NCBI GenBank assembly: GCA_036768485.1
Contig: JAVLUZ010000404.1
Location: 62,001-126,000 of the forward strand
Length of the DNA stretch: 64,000 nucleotides
DNA from: Mermis nigrescens
Lineage: Eukaryota > Nematoda > Enoplea > Mermithida > Mermithidae
Direction: 5' to 3'
Part shown: piece after piece, positions 1 through 52,720 of the stretch
How positions within the stretch are numbered: the stretch's first letter is position 1
How the letters are laid out: each line of letters starts with the position of its first letter
Notes under the pieces: model-generated
What the model saw: only the letters and a program-made list of their open reading frames with translations
Databases searched by the model: none
Told to the model about the DNA's origin: nothing
Made by a program: the position numbers and the translations under genes

Positions 1-189
1 GCGGCCACCTTCGCATTTCAAAGACGGGATGTGAATAGTTTGAATAGAATATTGTCGCAGTGTGATGCGGCCAACCGACACGTTTCTGACAAAATTGGGC
101 AAATGAAACAACAGTTGGGGTCGAAACGATGAATTTACGAAAATGCTATTTATTATACATTATTTAGTCGTCGTTTTTTATCTTGTACC

Positions 190-474
190 CACACATGGGC
201 GTGGGGGTTTGGGGGGTATGCACCCCCCAGAAGTTGAAATACCCCCCCCCCCAGAAAAAATTTTTTTTGCTTTTTTAGCAATTTTTTGATGCCATTGGAT
301 AGAGCTTGATGAGAAACGTCGAAAAATGGTGTTTTTTTCGCCATACCACCATTTTTAAGGCCATTTTTGACCTTTAAAAATTTTTTCTCCCCCCCCCAGA
401 AATTTTTTCACCCCCCCCCCCCCCCCCCAGAAATTTTTTCACCCCCCCCAGAATTTTGGTGCTGCCCACCTATG
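190..474 (+). mobile_element. family A hAT-like MITE
   Basis: Termini are CACACATGGGCG... and ...GCCCACCTATG, imperfect inverted repeats of about 11 bp. It is flanked by a perfect 8-bp duplication CTTGTACC (182-189, 475-482). The interior has G/C homopolymer runs at the ends, a core GATGCCATTGGATAGAGCTT, and a C run near 410-428. It has no coding capacity. Confidence 0.85.
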
Positions 475-567
475 CTTGTACCTACTCACGTTCGTATACA
501 TACTCGTGCGTAGTAAGTGCCTACTGCACGTACGTGTGTAAGTAGAACACTTACACTTTCGAAGTTG

Positions 568-640
568 CCTGCGATAGCTCAGTTGGTAAGAGCGGCGGTA
601 CGGTCAACCGTGGTGCCGGGTTCGAGTCCCGGTTGTAGCT
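568..640 (+). tRNA. tRNA-like gene (Tyr-like head, odd anticodon loop)
   Basis: The sequence folds as a cloverleaf. Acceptor strands 568-574/633-639 pair at 6 of 7 positions (two G-U, first pair C-C). The D arm is GCTC/GAGC, the anticodon stem GCGGT/ACCGT (one G-U), and the T arm CCGGG-TTCGAGT-CCCGG. Both internal Pol III promoter boxes are intact (A box TAGCTCAGTTGG, B box GGTTCGAGTCC), and a TTTTA run follows. The loop ACGGTCA has C where U33 is expected, so the anticodon would read GGT (Thr) only formally. It could be a drifted tRNA pseudogene or the head of a SINE. Confidence 0.5.
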
Positions 641-1252
641 TCTACTTTTATACATGTATGTTTCTCGATTATTTCTTAGTACCCTACGTAATACTATACA
701 GCATTTCAAGAAAATTCATCGAGTAACTTTTGAGATAAAGACGCTCAAACATAGATACCCTTTGTTACTTGAGAAGTATCATTGGATGTCGCTCCTCGGC
801 CCGGTGCCTTAAGTTATTGGACCCAGTAGTGGATCTACGATTTTTCTAAGGGTGAGGGAGGGACGATACCTCAAATTTTTAAAAAAAGTCAAAAATTGAC
901 GAAACCCCAAATTTTCCGAAAGCAGTCGAAAATTTGCCCTTCGCGCGTGAAATAGCTTTTTTCGGCGTCTTGCGTTGTTTGCTTTTATAAATTGCTTTTG
1001 CGTAATATTTCTTTATAAAATTAAATTTTCGACAATTTTATTCGCGAAAATCGGCAAATTTATTTTATTTTAGCAAAGCGAAATTAGCGAAATTAAAGCG
1101 GGAGGACCTAAAAAGCTTTAATAGAGCTCGACTCCTGTATTTATAGCATATTGACGCACAACGACGATAATTTCAAAAATTATGCTTGTAAATAGAAAAA
1201 AGCCGCTCTCTCCCTGGGATCTTTAACCCTCCGATTACAGAGGGGTCACACA

Positions 1253-1486
1253 CATACCTGGGCCTGGGGGTATGCACCCCCGAGAAACCAAAATACACCC
1301 ACCCAGATTTCAATTTTTGAAATTTTTTTATTTTTTTCCGCAATTTTTTGATGCCAATGGCTAGTGCTCGATGAGGAAGGTTGAAAAGTGCTGTTTTTCG
1401 TCATAATACCACTTTTAAGGCCATTTTTTGACCTTTGAAAAAATCTTGCACCCCCATCCCCAGAACTTTGATGCCGCCCACCTATG
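1253..1486 (+). mobile_element. family A MITE
   Basis: The copy runs from CATACCTGGGC to GCCCACCTATG. The flanking 8-mers GTCACACA / GTCACGCC agree at 6 of 8. Its right flank directly abuts the target site of the family B element that starts at 1499. Confidence 0.7.
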
Positions 1487-1498
1487 GTCACGCCACGC

Positions 1499-2206
1499 CA
1501 GTGTTTTTCTTGTACAAGGTCCGTTTGTACATGTATGTACAAAGATGGTCCCCAAAAGTCTTTGTACATTTTGTACATGCAAATTTTTGTGTACTATAAC
1601 ATAGTACAGTAGCGATTTTAGTGTGGTAAAACAGGGTTTTCGATCTTTGGTTGTGTATTCTAGCTAATTTCTGGGTTTCTGACACCAAGAATTACTACAA
1701 ATTATCTGAAAACAATGTTGACATTTTTCCATTCTAAATGCAAATTCTGCCATTTTAAAGATATATAGGACAAATAATTTATCAGTTCGGCGCGAAGCGC
1801 CGAAAATTTTTGAATTTTACACCTTTTTACAGTTTTTGTCTTCCTAAAAATCTTTGTACATTTTGTACACAAAATTTTTTGGGTACTATAATATGGTACA
1901 GCAGCGATTTAGTGTGGTAAAAACAAATTCTTCGACTTTTCGTAGTGTGTTTTAGCTAATTTCTGGGTCTCTAAGGGCAAAAATCACTAAGAATCGTCTT
2001 AAAACGGCGCGAAGCGCCGAAAAATTTGACATTTTTACTTTTGAAATGCAATTTCTGCCATTATAAAGATATATAAACACACAATTACTCATTTCGAATT
2101 TTAGACCTTTCCCAAAAATCTTTGTAAATTGTAACATGTATAAAGACGGTCCCGAAAAGTCTTTGTATATCGGGAAAAATCTTTGCCGAGCACAAAAAAA
2201 ACACTG
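1499..2206 (+). mobile_element. family B hAT-like MITE, dimeric copy
   Basis: Termini are CAGTGTTTTTCTTGTAC... and ...CACAAAAAAAACACTG. It is flanked by a perfect 8-bp duplication CGCCACGC (1491-1498, 2207-2214). The usual unit is about 390-450 bp, but this copy is 708 bp and contains the internal block twice. Two GGCGCGAAGCGCC hairpins lie inside, near 1790 and 2005. Confidence 0.85.
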
Positions 2207-2662
2207 CGCCACGCACCTTAAAATTACCGAAGACTAGATCGAAAATCTAGTCATCAACAAAAGTCAATAAAGATTCGTATGTACACGTTTCTAATAGCTG
2301 AGAACATGAAGATTTCAATGTCATGCACTTTGCATGAAACTGACAACCGATTGAAAAAATGCATCATCCAAAAACGTGTAAGGAATGCGATCCCCGCCGA
2401 CGCACAGAACATGTTATAAAATCAAGAAGTTCAACTTTTCCAACAAAACGTGTATGTAGGTCGACACGTTTTCAATTGCTTTTATAGAATGAAAAACGGG
2501 TGCTGAGAAGCTGGCAACATAAAAATTTCCGGTACAGTAAACCGCAAAAAACAGGCGACTGTAGTCTGTTGCGCGCTTGGGCATAAATTTTAAAAACTAT
2601 GTCCGGCAATAAGATGACAGATTGCGATTATAGCCATTGACTTGATATACAATTATCGTAAG

Positions 2663-3179
2663 CACATCTGGGCGTGAGGGTATGCACCACACCTGGGCGT
2701 GGGGGGGTTGTGGGGGGGTATGCACCCCCCCAGAAACCAAAATACCCCCCCAGAAATCAAAATACCCCCCCCCCCAGAATTCAATTTTTGAAAATTTTTT
2801 CGTTTTTTTCGCAATTTTTTGATGCCAATGGATAGTGCTTGATGAGAAACGTCGAAAAATGGTGTTTTTATCGCCATACCACCATTTTTAAGGCCATTTT
2901 TCGACCTTCAAAAAAATCTTGCACCCCCCCAGAATTTTCTTGCTGCCCACGTATGGTATGCACCCCCCTCCCCGAGAAACCAAAATACCCCCCCCCCCTC
3001 CCGAATTCAATTTTTGAAAAATCTTTATTTTTTTCGCAATGTATTGATGCTCAATGGATAGTGCTCGGTGAGAAACGTTGAAAAGTGTCGTTTTTTCGCC
3101 ATACCACCATTTTTAAGGCCATTTTTCGACCTTAAAAAAATCTTGCACCCCCCCAGAATTTTCTTGCTGCTCACGTATG
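2663..3179 (+). mobile_element. family A MITE (outer copy, split by another family A copy)
   Basis: Outer termini are CACATCTGGGCG... and ...GCTCACGTATG. The copy is interrupted shortly after its start by the inner element at 2688-2955. The left flank ends ATCGTAAG, and the same 8-mer recurs at 3189-3196, slightly beyond the right end. Confidence 0.7.
2688..2955 (+). mobile_element. family A MITE nested in family A
   Basis: The copy runs from CACACCTGGGCG to GCCCACGTATG. It is flanked by perfect 8-bp duplications GTATGCAC (2680-2687, 2956-2963), which prove a later insertion into the outer copy. Confidence 0.85.
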
Positions 3180-3323
3180 ATCAATCGTATCGTAAGCCGT
3201 CGGCTTCCAAAAAATTCTTCTCTACGAAAAAACATCGAAAATTGATTTACTTCGATTCAAATTCCATGGTTCATGTTCAGCATATTGCCTGAGCAAGAAT
3301 ACCGTTCCTGACCGCCAAGTAAG

Positions 3324-3576
3324 CACACCTGGGCGTGAGGGTATGCACCCCCCAACGAGAAACCAAAATACCCCCCACCAAACTCAAAATACCCCCCATA
3401 ATTCAATTTTTAAAAATTTTTTCCGTTTTTTCCGCAATTCTTTGATGCCAATAGTTAGCGCTCAATGAGAAACGCCTAATATTGGTGTTTTTTCGCCATG
3501 CCACCACTTTCAAGGCCATTTTTTGACCTTTGAAAAATCTTGCACCCCCTTAGAATTTTCTTGCTGCCCACGTATG
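3324..3576 (+). mobile_element. family A MITE
   Basis: The termini are CACACCTGGGC and GCCCACGTATG, with perfect 8-bp duplications CAAGTAAG (3316-3323, 3577-3584). At 253 bp it is the cleanest full-length copy in the window and a good reference for the family. Confidence 0.9.
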
Positions 3577-3584
3577 CAAGTAAG

Positions 3585-4980
3585 TAAATGTCATTGTTGA
3601 AATTATCCGGACCGTAAAAATTTGAGAAATTATGATCAGTAACGGCTTAAAATCATGATAAATCTTATATCCTTTCTTTAAATCGCCAATTATTTTAGCC
3701 GACAGGGACGGCGCCCTTAAATCCGTCCACGATTGGACCTATGAATCCAGCAGATTTACTACTCAAAAATCCGGGACTGATTTATAGCAAACTTTAAGGA
3801 ATGGTTTATGCAGAAATTCCATCACTAAAGAACCTCGCTGTAGACCACCAATTCACGTCTGTACATAATTATATTTCGTACATCCAAAGTTAACAGAAAC
3901 TGTCACCTTACGTCATCAATAAAACTTCTTAAAACAGAACTCTAAGGTCCTACGTGTACATACGTACGTACGCGAAATAGACCGCAGAGTTGAGTTTAAA
4001 TTTCATTCCTCTTCTTTTCCAAAAAAATTCCAGTCGCAAAAGCCCAAGTTCAGACACTGTAAAGTAGGTCCATAAATAAAGACAATCTACTATTATGTAA
4101 ATTGTAGGAAATTGGCTATATCCGACTCGGCGAGGAAATTGCGCTTTAGCCTTTTTGGGTCGTTTGCAGGCGCTACATCGGGCGACGCGATAATAGCAAA
4201 ACTGCGGTGAGATAAATCAAATCTTTAGGCGCAATATTTGAAAAATTTCAAATCTTGTTCTTTACATCGATAAGCGAAATCAAAGGGAGAAACGCCGGAA
4301 TAAAGCTTTTACGCATGGAAAATCGACCCTGCGACAATTTCGGATTTTTGTCAATTTTGCTAGGGAAAGCGTACGTAAAATCACCGCGCGATTAAAAGAG
4401 GAAACACTGGCTTTAATGAGCGCAAGAAAAAGAAGACAGCAACGGCCTAACGACCATAATCTCCACAATGCGTATTAGATAAAGAACGGATAAAACGACC
4501 TACATATATGTACTTACTCGCTTGATAAAGCTGAACGGGTGATTTACAGATTGCGATTCTTACGGCAAATTTTTGAAATGAAATAAAATCGATAAAATCC
4601 GGGTATCTAGAGCAATCCAATAAAAATACCTACGGTTTGGTTCTTAGTAGATTTATGCACAATTTTTCAAAGTTCGAATTACAAAAAACGTGATACCCTA
4701 CGTTGTTTTCGTAATTCCGCAAATAAATGTAATGATTAATTTATCAGACAATGTCGTTATTTGGCGAATTACATTTTCTCCTTCCGAAAATTAAAAGACT
4801 CTGAAGAGCCATAGAGCATTTTTGTTACATAAAGCGAAACGGTCGTCAATTCGAGCGGGACATAACGTAAACTAGGCTACAAAGGAAATCTAAGAATCAT
4901 TAAATCAACCGTAGATTAAAAACGCCAAAATGTTCTCGAAGAGTTCGACAGTGGACGCCAAACACAAGAAGCCTAAAGCC
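3585..4980. other. 3' flank of AGAP, no feature recognised
   Basis: No coding segment with splice support, no RNA gene and no delimited element was found. Scattered GCGC-containing AT-rich text resembles family K. Confidence 0.4.
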
Positions 4981-5072
4981 TTTTGAGACTGAGAGATTTT
5001 TGAGATTTTTGAGATTTTTGAGACTTTTGAGATTTTTGAGACCTCTTGAAACTTTTAAGACCTTTTGAGACA
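4981..5072 (+). repeat. short tandem repeat, unit about 9 bp GAGATTTTT
   Basis: GAGATTTTT and variants (GAGACTTTT, AAACTTTTA) repeat about ten times. The reverse strand encodes an artificial Leu-Lys-Asn run. Confidence 0.75.
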
Positions 5073-5593
5073 AGACCGCCTGCGGCATTCGATAATTTTC
5101 TCTTAATTTTGCCCATCGAATCCCCAAAATTTTATTGCTGGCCAAATAAGCCCTACCGGTACAATTTCGGGGAAGTAGCCTCATAACTATCGTCCGATTC
5201 TTTGCCGCAAACACCGCCTCGTACATCGTATTATGCGTACATCCTGGCGAAAACGCGATAAATATACAAAAAACGCGAAAAGTGTACACAGGATTCGAGC
5301 TAACGCTCCGCGCAACTCTCTAATACAGCGCGGGACAAAAAATTGAAATTTGAAGCTTTCTATCGCAGCCTATGTAAGAGCAAAGAAAAATTAATGATTG
5401 TTTTTCAAAAACAAAAAATATAAAAAGTAAAGCTTCGCATTTCCTATTACAACGACAAAATAGATTAAAGAAAAGTCTCACGTTTGAAAAAATTTCTGAA
5501 AGGACTCCGGAGAACGTTAGTAAACTCAAACGGAATACAGTTTGGCGAACCCGCTTTTCAAAGTTTCGGATTTTTCGCAACACGGATCCTAAG

Positions 5594-6142
5594 CATACGT
5601 GGGCAGCAAGAAAATTCAGAGGGGGGGGGGGTGCAAGATTTTTTTGAAGGTAAAAAATGGCTTTAAAAATAGTGATATGGCGATGAAAACACCATTTTTC
5701 GACGTTTCTCATCAAGCACTATCCATTGGCATCAAAAAATTGCGAAAAAATCGAAAAAAATTTTCAAAAATTGAATTGTGGGGGGGGGGGGGGGTTATTT
5801 TGATTTCTGGGGGGGATTTTGGTTTCTGGGGGTGTATACCACACATGGGCGTGGAGGGGATCTGGGGGGGGGGGTCTGGACCCCCCCAGAAACCAAAAGA
5901 CCCCCCAGAAATCAAAAGACCCCCCCAGAAATCAATTTTTGAAAATTTTTTCGTTTTTTTCGCAATTTTTTGATGCCAATGGATAGTGCTTGATGAGAAA
6001 CGTCGAAAAATGGTGTTTTTATCGCCATATCACCATTTTTAAGGCCATTTTTTGACCTTCAAAAAATCTTGGACCCCCCCCCAGAATTTTCTTGCTGCCC
6101 ACGTATGGTGTAGACCCCCAAACCCCCCACACAGAGGTGTGA
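5594..6142 (-). mobile_element. family A MITE, minus orientation, split by another copy
   Basis: The copy begins CATACGTGGGC and ends with the complement of CACACCTC. The flanking 8-mers ATCCTAAG / ATCCTAAC agree at 7 of 8. It contains the plus-oriented copy at 5840-6107. Confidence 0.75.
5840..6107 (+). mobile_element. family A MITE nested in an inverted family A copy
   Basis: The copy runs from CACACATGGGCG to GCCCACGTATG. The flanking 8-mers GTGTATAC / GTGTAGAC agree at 7 of 8. Together with its host copy it forms an inverted pair. Confidence 0.8.
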
Positions 6143-6786
6143 TCCTAACTTAAGTAGGCATCGCAAATGTCAAACATAATTTGGCAACCTTCGGTATTTT
6201 GATAACATTTCGCCATTCAAATACTGAATAGATGCGCTGCGAGAATACGCGCATGAAAAGAATATCGATGGACAAAAATGAACACGTAGAAAGCACGATT
6301 TTAAATACAATACTAACGTACGTATAAATATACGAATTCAGATCCGACAATAACGTAAATTACATCGAATAAATAAGACCGAAGAAAAATAAAAGGAAAC
6401 AAACTATTTTACGAAAACGGGATGAATTCTCCATTAAGCAAGTATGCCGCGCAAATGTAAATTATTTTCACTGTCTAAATACAAGCCGATTTGATTTAAT
6501 GGCACAAATTGCGCCTAAGATGGAACGAGTTGAATATTCTTTGCAGCGGAGGTCGAATGTTTAGAAATCCTTCGCCTGATTAAAATCGAGTCAAATTTTT
6601 GTCAGCGAGTAGAACTCGCTCAGAATAGCTCAAAAACACCATCATTTTTGCCCGTCTTTAAGTAGTTAGCGAGCTCTACGCGCCGTTTTTAAATTTTTTG
6701 AGGCAATTTTTGAATTAATAAATCATTCAAATATTAATTTTTTCGACTGAAACTGGAAATTAAGATTTTTTTAACTAACGACGATT

Positions 6787-6792
6787 TTTAAT
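6787..6792 (-). promoter_or_regulatory. candidate poly(A) signal ATTAAA for the AGAP gene
   Basis: ATTAAA on the minus strand lies about 40 nt beyond the stop codon. Another ATTAAA lies near 6495-6500. The sequence is AT-rich, so chance occurrence is likely. Confidence 0.25.
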
Positions 6793-6829
6793 TACATACG
6801 CGGCGTAATTCGCATAAACAAAGTGGGCG

Positions 6830-47608
<40,779 letters not shown>

Positions 47609-48188
47609 TTACGCAGCCGGATGTCAAGCGCGATTCAACGTACTTCTTAATTTACGCGCCTTGATTAAACATTAAAACGCAAAATTTAGATTAATTGAAA
47701 TATCTATTATATTCGCCGCTAATTTAAGTAAGACAAATCGCTACATCGGACAAAAAGCCTAAAAATTCACTAATTTGATATTTTTCATCAATCAGTTGGC
47801 CTCACGATTCCTTAGGCGAGATGAAATGTATTGAATCATAAATTCATTACAGACTCAATGAAGTATTTTTTATTACACGTTCTTTCCATTAATTATATAA
47901 ACGAATAAACAGTCAATGTCCAGCCTTTTTTGTATTTTTCAAACAGTCTTTGAATGAAGCCCTTCTTCATTCAGACTACCTTGACAACATGTTTACAATC
48001 TCTATTCACCAAATTACTGGATCAAAAATTTTTTGAAGCGCATCAAATTCGAATATCAATCAAAATGAATTTTCATGATTTGCTACGATAGAACATCATA
48101 GATCCATAAAATCCGAATAGTCAGAATCATGAATATTCAATGGTGGGGAACAGGCGAAATCCAGGTTGTCCTTAATTAATATATGAGG
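47609..48188. other. immediate upstream flank of AGAP, no feature recognised
   Basis: No TATA or initiator could be argued for in this AT-rich stretch. The transcription start may lie further upstream if non-coding 5' exons exist. Confidence 0.3.
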
Positions 48189-48632
48189 CACGGTTTTTTG
48201 TATACGGCAAAGATTTTTCTCGATGTACAAAGACTTTTCAGGACTATATTTGCACATGTACAAATATTTTTGGGAAGGCAAAAAGTGTAAAAAGGTGTAA
48301 AATTCATAAAAATTTTCGGCGCTTCGCGCCGAAATGAGTAATTGTTTATCCCATATATCTTTGAAATGGCAGAATTTGCATTTAGAGTGTAAAAATGTCA
48401 AATTTTTTACCGCTTCGCACCGTTTTGAGACAATTTTTAGTAATTTTTGACGTCGTTAACCCAGAAATTAGCTAAAATACACAACCAAAGGTCGAAAAAC
48501 CCTGTTTTACCAAACCAAAATCGCTACTGTATCATATTATAGTACACTAAAATTTGCATGTACAAAATGTACAAAGACTTTTCGGGACCATCTTTGTAAA
48601 TGTACAAACGGACCTTGCGCAAAAAAACACTG
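48189..48632 (-). mobile_element. family B hAT-like MITE, intact (444 bp)
   Basis: The copy runs from CACGGTTTTTTGTATACGG to CAAAAAAACACTG. A perfect 8-bp duplication ATATGAGG flanks it (48181-48188, 48633-48640). Hairpin GGCGCTTCGCGCCG lies near 48318. It is the best family B reference copy. Confidence 0.9.
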
Positions 48633-48899
48633 ATATGAGGTCGAAATCGCTCAACAGTAATCAACTTTCGTACGCTTCAGCGTAAGAGTAATATCCACTA
48701 TCTCGCCCTTCCCTTTTTCCGTGCACATGTACGATAAGCATCCATACACTTCGAAATCATGTTAAAAACCTGCTTAATTTAAAAAAGCGCGCTTTCGAAT
48801 CTAATTAAAAAAGCATACTTAATGCAAGCATATAATTTGGCAAAGACACACTTTATCTTTCTTTAAAAATTTTCATTCCGGAAATATAGTCAGATTCTA

Positions 48900-50460
48900 A
48901 ACGCGATGCTTAAGCGTGTAGTGCGCTCAATCGCTCCCCTCCCAGCGGCTTCCGTGGTAGACAGAACCCCGGAAAATTTTGTAAAATGAGTATTTTAATT
49001 TTTAATCATAACGTTAAACCTGTTATTTCCATCCCAACTGAAACTGAACTGAAATAATTTATTGCTGAAACGCGACAATTACGAAGGATGCAAGAGAATA
49101 ATAGAATGTACGGTTAATACTGTAAAAAGGTACAGCAAAAGGCGACGAGTGAGTAATAAAAATGACGGATTATTCATAGAAAAACTTTCCAGATTTTTCA
49201 TAGACTATTTCTGTAAATGTGTCGAAAGAGGGGTAGTTTCGTGAAAACCTTAATTTCTTGTGAATTGTTGGTTTTCAATTAAATCAAATCCAATCAAAAG
49301 TTTATTTGTCATCAAACGAAAAATTGGGCAAATAATTTAAGTAAATCGACATCGAAACACGCGTATTATTCTTCAATTGCATGAGAAAATTTTTGATACA
49401 ACCATTATATAATTCCAAACGATACCCAAACAACTACCAGCGTGCATAAATTACATAAATTAAAATATTTTTCTGCGCTTTTTTCAAGGTACCTGTCTGG
49501 AAAATTTGTCTCCAGGACATGTTTTAATATTTTTCGGCAGTTTTGGTTACTTAGTACCACATTCTGTAATTACACCAAACTGCCTCCAACAGCCTCAAAA
49601 AAAACCCCAAAATGGAGGAAAACCCCACGAGTGTGTAAAGACTGCACCTAGAAAAAAATCAGTATTCAATGCACATCGAAAATCAGTATTCAATGCTGAT
49701 TGCTGGCCTCTCTTTTCGCACTAAGTAAGCCTAATCAAGAATAATTAAGGATTAAGCACCTTGAAAGATCACTATTGGGAAAAAAATAATTCTAAAACAA
49801 TTTATTACGGTGGCCATAGGTGTAGCCAAGATTTTGCCAGGAGGGAATCCAAAAAAACTTTTTTTTGTCTGAACCCATAAAGACCGGTGGGGGACTTAAA
49901 ATAACGTGTTTTTTGGGCTTTTCACATCGTCCTGCACTAATGAAGCAATAGAAAAATTTATTCTTTTATTGAAATTTTCTACGTTTTTGATGGAAAAAAT
50001 GCTTATTATGCGCCCGAAGCGTTAATTTTTTTTACTTTTACTGCAATAAAATGATAGGAACTGCCGAAAGATAGAATAAATCAGCGCAAAGAGGCATAAA
50101 CATAGCCACGATTTTAGCCAGGGATGATCCAAAAATGTTTTTATATCAAATCAATAAAAACGCATAAAAATGCGTCCTAAACGTGAAATAATGCCTTTTC
50201 TAGACTACTCAACTCACATCGTCCTGCAACAATTAAAATGCAGAAGAAATAATTTTTCTCGAAAATTTTTATAAATGCTGCACACTTTGCAAGTTTCACT
50301 ACTCGAGTAGAACTTTAGCTTGCAGAGAATGCAACAGAAAACATCTTTTTGGAGTTAGGGCCACTCAGCGGGTCCAAGGCAGAGCCTCAGAAAATTTTGC
50401 AAAATTGAGCACTGAAATATTGAATTTTAACGTTAAGATATTTATAAAATCGTGTGAATT
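48900..50460. repeat. family H related fragments
   Basis: 48925-49020 and 50340-50450 repeat the block around GCGCTCAA...CGG...GGCAGA.CC...GAAAATTTTG.AAAAT, also found near 19040-19110, 30945 and 32340. 49812-49860 resembles an H terminus (GGTGTAGCCAAGATTTTG). No coding region was seen. Confidence 0.45.
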
Positions 50461-50990
50461 TTAAAAAACGCATGAGGTGCGAATCTTTTGCAGGCTTGTC
50501 AGGTTCCCTATGCTAAGCAGGGCTAAACTTAAGAATATGGTACTTTTAGAAAAGGAGCGAAACAAATAAGGAATGCCAACATTTTTTTGCCAAGATGGTA
50601 GAACATGATAAATTGAAGCGCGGAAAAATATTTGGTGGAAATCTGAGCCATACTTGCAAAATTGCAGGCAACTCTCTATGTGAGTGTTGAGTGGGACGAT
50701 TAAACGGCTCGATCCAAGGACATACACATTTTGTCAGAAATAAATAACATGGGCTTAAATTGCGTAAGGAAGCATAGCAATGATGGAGAAGAAAGAAAGA
50801 AAGGCGCAAGAAGCTGTTTGAAATTTTTACAAAAATTAAAAAAATTTTCATATTGTTTGCATGTTTTTTTCAGTTTTACTTGACAAGATATACAAAAATC
50901 TAAGTTTTTGCTTCTATAATACTTAGGCTCAGGGTTAGTATATCTAAAAAAGTGTTTTGAGCTGCTTAGGTCGTGGTCGCTCCTGCTCAG

Positions 50991-51075
50991 GTCGATGTAT
51001 AGATGCTAGGTTGATGTATAGATGCTTAGGTCGATGTATAGATGCTTAGGCCGATGTATAGATACTTAGGTCGAC
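50991..51075 (+). repeat. tandem repeat, unit about 20 bp
   Basis: There are four units of GATGTATAGATGCTTAGGTC with small changes. Confidence 0.85.
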
Positions 51076-51133
51076 TTAAATTGGGTATCTGCATATGATT
51101 CTGCATTCAGCTGTTTGAATCTTCAAATACTTA

Positions 51134-51534
51134 CAGTGGTCGCCATGAAAGATGACGCGCCATCACCCTCAGAATTATAATGGATGGTGCGTACGCGAGC
51201 GCCGCATTACGTCCATCATGCGCCATCATCTCTTTTTTTATTCAGCGCCATTAACCTCCATCATCCCGCTGATCTGGCGATGCGGACGTGCTAATTTAGC
51301 TATTAATAGCACCAACAAGAAGGAAGCGCGCCAGCATTCACGCAGCGCCGCTTCCTTGTTGGCGCCATTAATAGCTAAATTGCGCCGTCCGCATCGCTCA
51401 GATTAACGGGATGATGGAGGTTAATGGCGCTGAATAGAAAAAGAGATGATGGCGCATGATGCATGTACCAAGCGACGCACCATCCATTATACTTCTGAGG
51501 GTGATGGCGTCGTTATCTTTCATGGCGACCACTG
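51134..51534. mobile_element. Tc1/mariner-like foldback MITE (401 bp)
   Basis: The element is almost entirely a palindrome with arms of about 185-200 bp, differing by a few bases. Termini are CAGTGGTCGCCATGAAAGAT and its complement. A TA dinucleotide lies on each side (51132-51133, 51535-51536), as in Tc1/mariner insertions, and CAGTGG-type ends fit that group. It has no coding capacity. Confidence 0.85.
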
Positions 51535-51580
51535 TAGGTCAGTATAGTATGCTTGCTTAGGTCGAGAAGAGGCTAATTAA

Positions 51581-51656
51581 CGAAAACCATAGCTTTTGTA
51601 ATATTGATCATGAACGGACGAAAACCATAGCTTTTGTAATATTGATCATAGATGGA
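51581..51656 (+). repeat. tandem duplication, unit 38 bp
   Basis: CGAAAACCATAGCTTTTGTA followed by ATATTGATCAT occurs twice in a row, at 51581 and 51619. Confidence 0.9.
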
Positions 51657-51912
51657 TGAAATTTTTTTCCAGCAGCTTTCTTTCAACATGTTCTGAAGTA
51701 CTGAGCTAAAATTCGCTTTTCTGAAGTTCATTTCTTAGTATTCTGAAAGTATCATATTCTTAAGTTATTCCGCTTAAGCAGCCTTTAAAACGCGATCTGT
51801 GCAATGCTCACTCTCCTCCGTACTTATGAATTTTTATTGACTAGAAATGTTTGCAAATAGGTACATCATCTTGCCATGGCGACAAACGCTCTATAGTTCT
51901 AGTTCTTCGTTT

Positions 51913-52082
51913 CAGGCATGTATCTCTCGGGGCGGAATCGGGGTTCAGTCCCACCAGGGAAGAATTCAGAAAAATCGGACTTTTCAAACGATATTTTGTA
52001 GTATTTCTAGACCGTTTTGGGCTTAGTCTCCCCAAAAATTGGTGTCAGTCCACCTAAAATAGGTCGGCCATCTACGTGCCTG
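51913..52082 (+). mobile_element. family C hAT-like MITE (170 bp)
   Basis: Termini CAGGCATGTATCTCTCGGGG and the complement of CATCTACGTGCCTG are flanked by CTTCGTTT / CTTTGTTT (7 of 8). Confidence 0.8.
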
Positions 52083-52501
52083 CTTTGTTTGTTGTCGTTA
52101 AGTTAAAATAATAGCCAAACATTGAAAATCCGCCAAACAGTGTTACAGGTCCCAAAATTCAGATTCTCCTGCACAGAGGTAAAATTGGGGAAAAATTCTC
52201 CCTGCAATTCTCCTGAAAATATTTTGATTCTCCTGAAAATTTTCTAGCTCATATTTTGCAGAAAGGTTGTACAGCAGATCTACAATTGTATGTACACATG
52301 CATATCAAGCGATGCTCAGGCCAATCTACCTTGGTTCACCCAACTATTTTATTCTGATCTCTTGCCTGTTAATCCTAAGGACACTCAAGGCTAAATAATG
52401 AACATTAATTCTCTCACAAAAAGCTCATGGAGCATATCTGCATTAAACAGGCAGATGCAAAAATAATGGAAGACTAATGCTGCACCACAAAGTATAACAT
52501 T

Positions 52502-52720
52502 TTATTCAACATCAACAGCTGACAAACATTCAATAACAGATTCCTGATCTTCATCAAGATATACTGCTCAAGGGCCTAAGCTAAAAGAGGTCGCATTGTT
52601 TACAATACACATTATTCGAAAACAGTTTCTGTGCTTAAAACAGTGACCGCCAATTTTCAGTTGCACTTACATCATCAAAAATTTCTGGAAAGAGCCCTGT
52701 TTTGCAATATCTTTTGAAAA
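52502..52720 (-). pseudogene. possible remnant of a transposase-like coding sequence
   Basis: The minus strand reads YCKTGLFPEIFDD then ATENWRSLF near 52720-52640. Separately, DEDQESVIECLSAVDVE is followed by a stop and AATAAA near 52556-52500. The composition looks like the C-terminal part of a pogo/Tigger-type transposase, but stops and frame changes separate the blocks. The assignment is inference only. Confidence 0.25.

Noticed and set aside
5320..5973. 131- and 124-codon frames on opposite strands
   Set aside because: They cross family A element boundaries and share repeat-derived peptides.
2653..6000. Several Pro/Gly-rich frames recurring at many places
   Set aside because: They are translations of the C/G runs at the ends of family A elements.
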